Shown: positions 30,199 through 36,545 of the stretch, one piece after another
Layout: every line of letters starts with the position of its first letter
Numbering within the stretch: position 1 is the first letter of the stretch
IMG/VR virus record: IMGVR_UViG_3300044490_000052
Span: 1-36,545 of that record
DNA length: 36,545 nt
Strand: one strand, 5' to 3'
Source: a virus
The notes under the pieces: model-generated
Seen by the model: the letters and a program-made list of their open reading frames with translations, nothing else
Database searches by the model: none
Told to the model about the DNA's origin: nothing
Position numbers and translations under genes: made by a program

Positions 30199-30408
30199 AT
30201 GAGGAACAAGAACATAGAAGTTTCGGTTTTTACGGTTGCCGTCGAACTGATGGTGAGTCCTGAGGCTATCTACAGATTGATCAGGCTTGGAAAGGTCCGG
30301 CCTGTGAACACGAACCCCATACGAGTGACTGTCAATGACGTGGCAGCAGCTTTGGTCAAGGGTGGAACCGCTCGCAAGGCGAGTGGTTGCGAACGCGTTG
30401 AGCGGTAG
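30199..30408 (+). CDS. small excisionase/MerR-like HTH protein
   Basis: A 69-aa protein with VFTVAVELMVSPEAIYRLIRLGKVRPV ... PIRVTVNDVAAAL, the winged-helix pattern of HTH_17/excisionase proteins, in which a helix-turn-helix is followed by RLGKxRPV. No integrase gene is found, so it is more probably a transcription regulator than an excisionase. Its 3' end overlaps the sigma-like gene by 74 bases in another frame. No strong ribosome site is visible before the ATG. Confidence 0.6.
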   Translation: MRNKNIEVSVFTVAVELMVSPEAIYRLIRLGKVRPVNTNPIRVTVNDVAAALVKGGTARKASGCERVER

Positions 30409-31351
30409 CGTTGGTGGCACCGATGTTGACGACATCTTACAGGAAGTGGCGCTGTCAAGCTGGATGGCACACGAGAACGGCGAGCGGTGTACGCCGTCGT
30501 TCTGGGCTTCCAAGGCAAGATGGCTCACCATTGACCACCTACGCAGGCATAGACGGGTTCAGCCTATTCCGGAGTTCTGGGACGTCGAAGATCCCAGGAT
30601 GCCATGCCCGACGATGGCAAGGCAAGATGTGGTTGCGTTACTTGGACCGAGGCTGGGAACCTTGGTCTGCAGAGGCTACACGCTTACAGAGATTGCCAAG
30701 GAGACGGGGGTTTCCAAGGCTACAGTGTCACGAGTGGTGGCTAAGGTAAAGGAGATGGTCATGTCGCACAAGCTGAGAATAAAGGAGTTTGGCATACCGA
30801 TTGGAGATACGCGCAAGTTTCGCGTGTATCAGGGTGACGTGTGGGTGGCTTCCGTGGTGATGTGCAAGGAAACACGCGAAGTGGTTATGCGTGCTAGGAA
30901 TGTTGATGTGAGCGTTGAGGACATCAACTCGGTTTTGGACGCTGCGTACACGTCCAAGCCCGACGTTAACGAGGTACGTAGCAACAATGCGGAGTTGGGA
31001 TCTGCCGGTACGTTGGGTTCCAGCCTGCAGGAGACGGAGGACATGAAGAGAAAGAAGAAGGAAGCGAAGAAGGCCAGCGCAGCAAAGGCGAGGGCCAAGA
31101 AGTCGGCTATACCGGCAGGGTTCCTGTGCGGTGATGTAAAGGGTGACGATTTCCCGCCTACGCTCGAAAAGTGGGCGGAGATGTGCGGTGGTGTGGGTAA
31201 CTGCCTTGGTGGCAGTGGCTTCAAGGTGAAGGCGCGTTTCAAACCTGGGTGGGACGCCAAGCTGAAGTCGGCGCTGAAACAGAAGGGAACGGACAACGCG
31301 AAGGCGCTCGCTGACCAGCTTGGTTGGCTTACTCTGATCAGGTGGGGCTAG
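30335..31351 (+). CDS. ECF-like sigma factor with C-terminal extension
   Basis: A 338-aa protein. Residues about 10-75 look like sigma region 2: DVDDILQEVALSSWMA, FWASKARWLTIDHLRRHRR. Residues about 105-145 look like region 4: LTEIAKETGVSKATVSRVVAKVKE, a helix-turn-helix. The extension after about 150 includes a beta segment and a Lys/Ala-rich stretch (KRKKKEAKKASAAKARAKK), then a globular tail (about 262-338). It might direct host polymerase to middle or late genes. The ATG at 30335 overlaps the HTH gene; an in-frame internal ATG at 31043 with AGGAG 9 bases upstream could give the tail alone. Very likely a regulator; target promoters unknown. Confidence 0.65.
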   Translation: MTWQQLWSRVEPLARRVVANALSGSVGGTDVDDILQEVALSSWMAHENGERCTPSFWASKARWLTIDHLRRHRRVQPIPEFWDVEDPRMPCPTMARQDVVALLGPRLGTLVCRGYTLTEIAKETGVSKATVSRVVAKVKEMVMSHKLRIKEFGIPIGDTRKFRVYQGDVWVASVVMCKETREVVMRARNVDVSVEDINSVLDAAYTSKPDVNEVRSNNAELGSAGTLGSSLQETEDMKRKKKEAKKASAAKARAKKSAIPAGFLCGDVKGDDFPPTLEKWAEMCGGVGNCLGGSGFKVKARFKPGWDAKLKSALKQKGTDNAKALADQLGWLTLIRWG

Positions 31352-31359
31352 AACACTGC

Positions 31360-31400
31360 GTGGGTGGTGGCACCAGCAAGCAAGAGGTGCTGCCACCCAC
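31360..31400 (+). promoter_or_regulatory. 15-bp hairpin just upstream of a ribosome site
   Basis: Bases 31360-31374 pair with 31386-31400, 15 pairs with two G-U wobbles, around an 11-base loop. The GGAGG site of the next gene begins at 31405. It may end the sigma gene transcript or control translation of the next gene. No T-run follows. Confidence 0.5.
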
Positions 31401-31416
31401 GCTTGGAGGATACGCC

Positions 31417-31680
31417 GTGTTTCTCAACTTTCTTAAGCGCCAGCTCTCGTCAACCAAGACATGGAAAACGGTGCCTACAGACGATCGTTCTTTTGCCGCT
31501 TCAATAGACACCTTACCCTCGGTTACGCATACGCGTATACGCAGGCGTGGCAGGGGATCAAGCCCCAACCGTTACCGTTTCGGAATGGTGCTGCTCAAGT
31601 CTGGACAGTGGATTTCGTTCCACGACTTGCGCTGCAAGATTTTGTGCGGTGCTGATCGAAGCAAAATCGTCGCTCAGTAG
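31417..31680 (+). CDS. small basic hypothetical protein
   Basis: An 87-aa protein with a GTG start chosen because GGAGG (31405-31409) lies 7 bases upstream. Basic in the middle (HTRIRRRGRGSSPNRYRFG), then a beta-like tail (MVLLKSGQWISFHDLRCKILCG). Two bases separate its stop from the primase ATG. Not recognised; may bind nucleic acid. Confidence 0.5.
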   Translation: MFLNFLKRQLSSTKTWKTVPTDDRSFAASIDTLPSVTHTRIRRRGRGSSPNRYRFGMVLLKSGQWISFHDLRCKILCGADRSKIVAQ

Positions 31681-31682
31681 CG

Positions 31683-32552
31683 ATGAACACCGTACTATCA
31701 AGATACGCCGCATCAGAACTGGCGAAGGGGCACGGCATAAGACCAAGGGCTTCCTGGATACACGTCAAGTGTCCGATGTGCCACGACAAGTCAGCACACC
31801 TGGGCATCAACACACAGACCGGCCAGATTCGCTGTTTGAAGTGCGGCTCAACATCGCGGCTACAAGGTTTCCACGCTGGTCCCACTAAAATACCAGTAAA
31901 GAAACGTCAGCAGGAGAACCTTGACAGCTTGTTTACCAGCGAAATAGACGCCACGGTAGCCAGCTACTTGAGCGGTCGTGGCATCGCCTTACCAGACCCT
32001 GCTGTGGCGTGTGGCCGTGGTAAAGCGGATGGTTGCCCCTGTTTCCTATCCATCGGGTCAACCGGTGATGTCGTATACTTGCAGTGGCGAAGGATTGACC
32101 GGAAGCAATACGTGTCTCCGGACGGCACGTTACCAAGACTTTCCTTCGTGGGCCACAAGGCAGAAAACCGTAAACACTTACTAATTCTAACTGAAGGTCC
32201 GGTTGACGCCATAAAGGTGAGACAGGCCACAGGGTGCTGGTCAAGCCCTCTGTGTGGTGTGACGCTCAACAGCAACTATTTGGCAGACATCATAGAGTCT
32301 GGCGCTGACATGGTACTGGTTGCGCTCGACAACGACACCACGGGGCGTTTTGCCACATCCAAGGTTTCAACCATCCTAGAATCAGTGGGCTTGTGTGTGC
32401 GGTGTGTTGACTGGGGTGGCACCCAGCACAAGGACTTCGGAGACATGAATCACGCAGAGATACGGTGGACGGTGAAAACGTCGTTGATGCTTGACGAGGA
32501 CCGAAGACAGGAGGTTAGTAGTGACGGAATTACTGGTAGCACTGGCCACTAA
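31683..32552 (+). CDS. DnaG-like primase (zinc finger plus TOPRIM)
   Basis: A 289-aa primase. The N-terminal zinc ribbon has CPMC (30-33) and CLKC (about 51-54) with HLGINTQTGQIRC between, like T7 gp4 and DnaG. TOPRIM shows LTEGPVDAIK (about 169-178, catalytic Glu) and ALDNDTTG (about 213-220, DxD-like). It makes RNA primers and probably works with the helicase at 19798, which is encoded in the opposite operon. Length fits a stand-alone T7-type primase half. A tiny membrane protein gene starts inside its 3' end. Confidence 0.85.
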   Translation: MNTVLSRYAASELAKGHGIRPRASWIHVKCPMCHDKSAHLGINTQTGQIRCLKCGSTSRLQGFHAGPTKIPVKKRQQENLDSLFTSEIDATVASYLSGRGIALPDPAVACGRGKADGCPCFLSIGSTGDVVYLQWRRIDRKQYVSPDGTLPRLSFVGHKAENRKHLLILTEGPVDAIKVRQATGCWSSPLCGVTLNSNYLADIIESGADMVLVALDNDTTGRFATSKVSTILESVGLCVRCVDWGGTQHKDFGDMNHAEIRWTVKTSLMLDEDRRQEVSSDGITGSTGH

Positions 32553-32625
32553 GCAGGCGCTGTTCGTGTTGGGTGGGTTCATGTTTATCCTGGGCTGGAT
32601 CTGTGAAATGGCAGGAAGTCGGTGA
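32521..32625 (+). CDS. 34-aa membrane protein
   Basis: A small frame beginning at GTG with an ideal AGGAGG (32509-32514) 6 bases upstream. Product has one membrane helix (ALFVLGGFMFILGWIC) with short charged ends. Overlaps the primase end in another frame and ends in a GTGA overlap with the next gene, so it is translationally coupled. Function unknown; could be a small envelope protein. Confidence 0.55.
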   Translation: MTELLVALATKQALFVLGGFMFILGWICEMAGSR

Positions 32626-33167
32626 GTATGCGGGGTCTGCCTGACAACTTTGTGTATTGCGACAAGTGTAACCGTGCACACCACAAAACTACAAGTCACG
32701 TTTGTTACACAGTCGGACAACGAGGTTACAGGACACAACAGACCCCTTCTAACCCCACTTCTTTACCTAATCCCTGCTCTTACCCTGCCAGCCACCCCCA
32801 AGCCCCTTCGAAGGGCAAGGAAACCCCAGCACAGGCCATTCCGAAAGGGCCAAACCAGACGGAACGGGAAGCACTTGAGTTGCTAAACCATCTTACACCC
32901 GTGAGCCTGACCTTTGAAGGTCGTAGCTTTCCGCTTGCCGGTGGTCACACGTTCACACCTGACTGGTGTTCGCCAACGATGTGCGTAGAAGTGAAGGGTG
33001 AACACATTCACAGCAGGGACTCACGCATTTTCTTTGATATTGCCAGAACACAGTACCCAGACATAGTGTGGGTCTGGGTCAGGAAAAGGTCAAAGGGACG
33101 TAAGGGTAAACGATGGGACATCGAGATATACAACCACAGCGGTAGCAGGAGGATGATTGCGCCATGA
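32622..33167 (+). CDS. PD-(D/E)XK endonuclease, resolvase-like
   Basis: A 181-aa protein. The N-terminus has a Cys/His zinc-like cluster (YCDKCNRAHHKTTSHVC), a Pro/Ser linker, and a C-terminal nuclease: HTFTPDWCSPTMCVEVKG, the D-x(n)-E-x-K core, then HSRDSRIFFDIARTQYP. This resembles the T7 endonuclease I or DUF1064 style. Probably resolves branched DNA or degrades host DNA. Start GTG at 32622 overlaps the previous stop; the ATG at 32628 is an alternative. Confidence 0.6.
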   Translation: MSMRGLPDNFVYCDKCNRAHHKTTSHVCYTVGQRGYRTQQTPSNPTSLPNPCSYPASHPQAPSKGKETPAQAIPKGPNQTEREALELLNHLTPVSLTFEGRSFPLAGGHTFTPDWCSPTMCVEVKGEHIHSRDSRIFFDIARTQYPDIVWVWVRKRSKGRKGKRWDIEIYNHSGSRRMIAP

Positions 33168-33424
33168 AGGCACAGAACGTAAGGGAAAACGTTACACCGC
33201 TTGACCTTATCGCCATTTACCGGTATGTTGTTGAGCAGGCTTGGTCGTTTAGAAGGATTGCACGTGCCAACCGCACAAGATTTGCTGCGGACGGTATTCC
33301 GCACTATGTTAGCCCAGCACCAAGGGCTGCGTATGTCGCTTACCGCAGGGTTTCAAGATTGATGAGGGCAAGGTTGTTCCGCAAGCCAAAGCCAATGTTG
33401 CGTGCTGGGTACAACGTTGGTTAG
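33164..33424 (+). CDS. small basic hypothetical protein
   Basis: An 86-aa protein overlapping the nuclease gene as ATGA. Arg-rich and helical (AIYRYVVEQAWSFRRIARANRTRF ... YRRVSRLMRARLFRKPKPM). May bind nucleic acid. Not recognised. A 100-base gap with an A-rich stretch follows. Confidence 0.5.
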   Translation: MKAQNVRENVTPLDLIAIYRYVVEQAWSFRRIARANRTRFAADGIPHYVSPAPRAAYVAYRRVSRLMRARLFRKPKPMLRAGYNVG

Positions 33425-33526
33425 GTGGTTTACACCCAATACCGCTTTTGCGCGTGCGTCAGAAGGAAAACAAGAAACTTCTTGAAAAGATAAAAAGATA
33501 AGAAAGAGAAACCAGGGAGGCAAGAG

Positions 33527-33733
33527 ATGGACGTGCTTCAAGACACCGACCGCATGCCGTGGGGCAAGTACAAGGGGAACGTCATGCAAGTCGTTCCTGC
33601 GTCCTATCTTCACTGGCTGTGGACCAATGAACGTGATCCAATGAAACTCAAGGCCAAAGTTGACCCTGTAGCTGCGTACATCGAGCGGAACATGGCTGCG
33701 CTGCAGCAGGAGTACCCTGATGGAATCTGGTAA
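33527..33733 (+). CDS. DUF3820-like small protein
   Basis: A 68-aa protein with MPWGKYKGNVMQVVPASYLHWLW, the core of DUF3820 (MPFGKYKG-x-x-x-x-x-VPxxYLxWL), also found at the end of some exonucleases. GGGAGG precedes the ATG. Function unknown. Overlaps the next gene by 14 bases. Confidence 0.65.
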   Translation: MDVLQDTDRMPWGKYKGNVMQVVPASYLHWLWTNERDPMKLKAKVDPVAAYIERNMAALQQEYPDGIW

Positions 33734-33959
33734 GCCAGAGAAAGAGCCGTGTGTTGAGTCTTGTGTCCTTGGCGACATGGGCCACTGCGGACGCACCGAC
33801 CACGAGCGTATGTCGCACTGCGAAAAACGGTTCTACGCGGGACTGCCGCAGTTGTCCAATCTGGACCGCCGCGCTGACGACGAGTGGCACCGATGGCGCA
33901 GCGGCGAAACCATGACCGAGACTGAGAAGGCGTACTACAGGAAGGGAGGCGTGAGATGA
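33720..33959 (+). CDS. small Cys-rich hypothetical protein
   Basis: A 79-aa protein with AGGAG 8 bases before its ATG. The N-terminal half has Cys and His in CVESCVLGDMGHCGRTDHERMSHC, a possible metal site. The C-terminal half is charged. Overlaps the next gene as ATGA. Not recognised. Confidence 0.55.
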   Translation: MESGKPEKEPCVESCVLGDMGHCGRTDHERMSHCEKRFYAGLPQLSNLDRRADDEWHRWRSGETMTETEKAYYRKGGVR

Positions 33960-34180
33960 CGCGAGTGGTCAAGGCGCACCAACAGCGGGATGGCAGGTTC
34001 ACGGTCTACGCGGATGCCGAGTGGCTTCCGCAGAACGACCCGAAACGGAAACTGACAATGGAGAGCGACGTTGACGCTCGTTTTGTCATGTCCGTAATGG
34101 TGCGAATCGGACAGGCAAATGACTTTTATGTGCCTAACAGCGCGATATACCCCGCAAAAGATAGCAAGGAGACCCCATGA
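33956..34180 (+). CDS. small hypothetical protein
   Basis: A 74-aa protein following AGGAAGGGAGG. Beta-like beginning (HQQRDGRFTVYADAEWL) and a mixed tail. Coupled to its neighbours by ATGA overlaps. Not recognised. Confidence 0.55.
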   Translation: MTRVVKAHQQRDGRFTVYADAEWLPQNDPKRKLTMESDVDARFVMSVMVRIGQANDFYVPNSAIYPAKDSKETP

Positions 34181-34260
34181 CCCTGCGCGGCTTCTGGAGC
34201 ATGCTCTGCGCCGGGGTGCGGCGCGGGTTCTCGGTGAGTTGGACGTGGAGATGGAAGTGA
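34177..34260 (+). CDS. 27-aa basic peptide
   Basis: A short frame with ATG overlapping the previous stop and AAGGAG 5 bases upstream. Encodes a Trp/Arg-rich peptide (GFWSMLCAGVRRGFSVSW...). The start signals support translation. Function unknown. Confidence 0.35.
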   Translation: MTLRGFWSMLCAGVRRGFSVSWTWRWK

Positions 34261-34273
34261 AAGGAGAAGCACG

Positions 34274-34762
34274 ATGAGCGCGATCACTGGCTCCGACATT
34301 CTGACGACCAAGGTGGTCAAGGTCGTGGATCACGAAATCACCGGATTCACCGCGACGTTGTTGGCTGATCTTCGGGACTGCGAAGAGGTCTTGGTGTCGG
34401 GCAGCCCTATTGACCAACAGGACGCTAAGGAGCTGCGCTGCAAGGTGACGATCACTGGACCAACGCGGCTTCTCGCTCCGCTCATGGACGCGCTGACATC
34501 CAACAGCGCGATACGCCGCAAAGACGAGGACAACAACGACGAAACCAAGTGTTCTGGATGCAAGTACGAGGAATGCGGTAAGACAAAAAGGGCAAATGGT
34601 TCTCCGGTGCATTACGTCCTCTGCGTTTGCGAGAACTGCGGGTGGACGGACGGCTTCCGTGAGGATTGTATCAGCGGCCAACGCGCGGACGGATACTGCG
34701 ACCACTGCGACGAGCCACGAGAGTTCCGGGTGATCGAAGAGAACACGAAAGCTGAGGGTTGA
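34274..34762 (+). CDS. zinc-ribbon-containing hypothetical protein
   Basis: A 162-aa protein with AAAGGAG upstream. Residues 1-90 are alpha/beta. The second half has Cys pairs in CSGCKYEECG, CVCENCGW and CDHC, suggesting one or two zinc ribbons. Acidic linker (KDEDNNDET) between. Might bind nucleic acid or protein partners. Not recognised as a known family. Confidence 0.55.
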   Translation: MSAITGSDILTTKVVKVVDHEITGFTATLLADLRDCEEVLVSGSPIDQQDAKELRCKVTITGPTRLLAPLMDALTSNSAIRRKDEDNNDETKCSGCKYEECGKTKRANGSPVHYVLCVCENCGWTDGFREDCISGQRADGYCDHCDEPREFRVIEENTKAEG

Positions 34763-34765
34763 GGA

Positions 34766-35056
34766 ATGAAGCGAAGCGGAATGACGAATACCCTACGGCG
34801 CTTGGTTGGGCGCTGGTTGGAGATGGTTCCGGCAGAGAAGGCGGCGGAAGAACGCGAGCACCTGATTACGACCGCCCGCGAGTGGCGCGAACGCCACGAC
34901 GAAATGGCGCGCGGACGCATTAGCGTCACGATGGAACCGCCGATGATGACTGTGGCGAACGTGCGCCTCGCGGTAACAGACGTGCGCGACAGGTGCGAAC
35001 GCGAGCACCTACTGGCTATGGTTGTCGAAACGATCAGGAGACAGGCGCGATGGTAG
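34766..35056 (+). CDS. helical hypothetical protein
   Basis: A 96-aa Arg/Glu-rich protein after a GAGG site, predicted helical throughout (MVPAEKAAEEREHLITTAREWRERHDEMA). GC-rich compared with neighbours. Not recognised. Confidence 0.5.
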   Translation: MKRSGMTNTLRRLVGRWLEMVPAEKAAEEREHLITTAREWRERHDEMARGRISVTMEPPMMTVANVRLAVTDVRDRCEREHLLAMVVETIRRQARW

Positions 35057-35090
35057 CGCCCAACAACACGAGGGATAGTAAGGAGACTGC

Positions 35091-35354
35091 ATGATAACGT
35101 TAGACAAGACATACTACCGTAGACGCATGCAACATGACCTGGAAAGGATGCAGACCCTGCTCGCAAAACAAGAATACCTACTGAACAAAATGACAAAACC
35201 AACACCACGACCGAAACGAAACTGCATGACCTGTAAGCACTGGAAAGCACAGGCACAACCCACACACGGCAAATTCAAAGTGGGGATCTGCAAGAAGTTC
35301 GATACGGCAACCCTCAACACATGGGGAACCGAATGCAAAGACTGGAAAGGGTAA
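35091..35354 (+). CDS. small zinc-binding-like hypothetical protein
   Basis: An 87-aa protein with AAGGAG upstream. N-terminal coiled-coil-like helix (HDLERMQTLLAKQEYLLNKM), then Lys/Pro stretch and four Cys (CMTCKHW ... GICKKF ... TECKDW), possibly a zinc site of a type common in small phage proteins. Function unknown. Confidence 0.55.
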   Translation: MITLDKTYYRRRMQHDLERMQTLLAKQEYLLNKMTKPTPRPKRNCMTCKHWKAQAQPTHGKFKVGICKKFDTATLNTWGTECKDWKG

Positions 35355-35372
35355 ACTTGAGGTAACACTAAA

Positions 35373-35849
35373 ATGCCAGAATGTCATAAATGCAGAATGG
35401 TACACAACAGTAACCAGACACCCAGGCGAAAGAGGGGGTGGAAGAAATCACCCTGCTCAACATGTGAGGGTCCGCGTGACGATAATCACGTAGGCCGCAC
35501 ATTCGTTAGGTGGTATGATCAGGCAGACGCGATACGGAACAACGTTGCTGCGGCAGAAGAAGTTGCGGTCACGCGTTGCTCTGATGACCTGGTGCTGGCA
35601 TTCAGCGTCATGTTGCGCGGGTTCATGTCGCTACCAAGCAAGACACGTGATGTGGTGGCGTATATCGTTCTGAACCGTTCTGCTACGTATTCCAGCGCGG
35701 CCAGAGCGTTTCGGTGTACACGGCAACGGATCAACACGAGGCTGAACAAGGCTACTAGGAAGTGGCCGTTACTGAAACATCTTATAGTCAGGAAGGTTGA
35801 CAGCGTGGCCAAAGGTGAAGGAGCCACGCATGCCAGTCAAAGCACGTAG
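35373..35849 (+). CDS. zinc-ribbon HTH protein, sigma region 4-like
   Basis: A 158-aa protein with an N-terminal Cys pair set (CHKC ... CSTC) and a C-terminal helix-turn-helix block LPSKTRDVVAYIVLNRSATYSSAARAFRCTRQRINTRLNKA (about 87-127), which has the shape of sigma region 4 or a LuxR-like HTH. It lies right before the terminase genes and overlaps TerS by 20 bases. A late-gene regulator or terminase-related DNA binder is plausible. A GAGGT site is upstream. Confidence 0.55.
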   Translation: MPECHKCRMVHNSNQTPRRKRGWKKSPCSTCEGPRDDNHVGRTFVRWYDQADAIRNNVAAAEEVAVTRCSDDLVLAFSVMLRGFMSLPSKTRDVVAYIVLNRSATYSSAARAFRCTRQRINTRLNKATRKWPLLKHLIVRKVDSVAKGEGATHASQST

Positions 35850-36408
35850 GCCGGACCTCAGGGGTTCACACGTTGGTGACACCCTGCTCACACCCAAGCA
35901 GCGCCTGTTCGTCATCGAGTACCTGAGAGACTTCTGTGGTACAAAGGCCGCAATTCGAGCCGGTTACAGCAAGAGAACCGCAGCTTCACTCGCCACCCAG
36001 ACACTACGCAAGCCTTACGTCGCGAAGGTCGTAAACGACGCCATCGAGGCACGGCGTAAGAGGGTAGAAGTCAGCGCAGATCGCGTTCTGTCCGAACTCG
36101 CCAAGATTGCGTTCACCGATCTTACCGACATCATCAGTATTGCACGTGGTCGTGTTACCGTGCGTGACACGAACGAACTCACACCCGAACAACGGGGAGC
36201 CATCGTTGAAGTAAACGAAAGCTTGCACGGCATGCGTATCAAGCTGCACGACAAGAAGGGTGCACTTGAGTTGCTGGGTAGGCATCTTGGTTTGTTCCCA
36301 AACCGTGTTGAAGTCACGGGTAAGGGTGGTGGTCCCGTCTCGCTGACAGACGCCATGACAGACGAAGAACTGCAGCGGATAGCACGAGGCACCGAAGATG
36401 GTAAGTAG
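35830..36408 (+). CDS. terS: terminase small subunit (Terminase_2 type)
   Basis: A 192-aa TerS. LTPKQRLFVIEYLRDFCGTKAAIRAGYSKRTAASLATQTLRKPYV is the classical Terminase_2 signature with its HTH. The middle helical hairpin includes VLSELAKIAFTDLTDII. It recognises packaging DNA and stimulates TerL. I chose the ATG at 35830 (AAGGAG upstream) over TTG 35797. Its end overlaps the TerL start by 11 bases. Confidence 0.9.
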   Translation: MPVKARRPDLRGSHVGDTLLTPKQRLFVIEYLRDFCGTKAAIRAGYSKRTAASLATQTLRKPYVAKVVNDAIEARRKRVEVSADRVLSELAKIAFTDLTDIISIARGRVTVRDTNELTPEQRGAIVEVNESLHGMRIKLHDKKGALELLGRHLGLFPNRVEVTGKGGGPVSLTDAMTDEELQRIARGTEDGK

Positions 36409-36545
36409 GAAACAAGCTGCGGAAGAAATCTTGCGCCGACGTGCTGCGCGAGTTTCGCTGCTGGCGTTCATGTCCTACGTGTGGTGGATGCCTCACCCGT
36501 TCATCATCGGTAGTCACACCCAGGCAGTCTGCGCCAGAATAGACC
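36398..36545 (+). CDS. terL: terminase large subunit, 5' part (continues at base 1-1457)
   Basis: The ATG at 36398 overlaps terS by 11 bases and opens a frame (VSRKQAAEEILRRRAARVSLLAFM...) that equals the window start after 36432. With the 3' part it encodes 496 aa. This supplies the N-terminal 24 residues missing from the left-end ORF. Confidence 0.9.
   Translation, partial: MVSRKQAAEEILRRRAARVSLLAFMSYVWWMPHPFIIGSHTQAVCARID
36432..36545 (+). repeat. right copy of terminal redundancy
   Basis: Matches bases 1-114 with two synonymous differences (36529 and 36541). Likely an assembly overlap of a circular or permuted genome from a slightly mixed population. Confidence 0.9.

Noticed and set aside
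30199-30408. excisionase of a temperate phage
   Set aside because: No integrase, attachment site or repressor was found, so the HTH protein is better read as a regulator.

Overview
The window is a complete, circularly closed or circularly permuted genome of a tailed double-stranded DNA bacteriophage. Its first 114 bases recur as its last 114 bases (112 of 114 identical), so one genome unit is about 36,431 bp. The terminase large subunit reads across that junction. Shine-Dalgarno sites, ATGA/GTGA overlaps and one perfect sigma-70 promoter point to a bacterial host, which I cannot name. I see no integrase, transposase or CI-like repressor, so a strictly lytic life style is likely. Nothing recognisable as tRNA or CRISPR is present. 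No gene-free stretch exceeds about 210 bp.

Layout. (1) 35373-36545 continuing into 1-1457: a zinc-ribbon/helix-turn-helix protein, then TerS and TerL. (2) 1454-7956: a Mu-type head module with a gp29-like portal, a gpI-like protease containing an in-frame nested scaffold start, a decoration protein, the major capsid protein, a secreted-type protein between two strong hairpins, then gp36-, MuF- and gpG-like proteins. (3) 7953-19785: a siphovirus-like tail module with a probable terminator and tube protein, an unexpected GT9-type glycosyltransferase, a probable chaperone, the tape measure, distal tail proteins, a 947-aa fibre, and three genes with signal peptides (fibre included). It ends with a DUF1353 protein and a holin-like protein. 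No contractile sheath or endolysin was recognised. (4) 19798-28078, reverse strand: one tight replication operon. Transcription order is DUF669 SSB, Cas4/RecB-type nuclease, Sak4-like ATPase, family A DNA polymerase, unknown protein, HAD hydrolase, PurZ, kinase-MazG fusion, DnaB-like helicase. (5) 28214-35354, forward strand: small early genes from a consensus promoter, a cytosine-methylase-like protein, a small HTH protein, an ECF-like sigma factor, a DnaG-like primase, a PD-(D/E)XK nuclease and many small unknown genes.

Central interpretation. The adenylosuccinate-synthetase homologue has Ser where PurA has its catalytic Asp (GQWGSTGKG against GQWGDEGKG). This is the hallmark of PurZ from phages whose DNA contains 2-aminoadenine (base Z) instead of adenine. 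The next gene carries a MazG domain (MazZ-like, dGTP to dGMP) fused to a P-loop nucleotide kinase, and a PolA-family polymerase (DpoZ-like) lies in the same operon. Together they would make dGMP, convert it to dSMP, let host PurB form dZMP, phosphorylate it and incorporate dZTP. No DatZ (HD-domain dATPase) was recognised; the HAD hydrolase embedded in the operon is a candidate replacement. The kinase-MazG fusion and the apparent DatZ-less layout are the most novel points. All functions are inferred from sequence alone.
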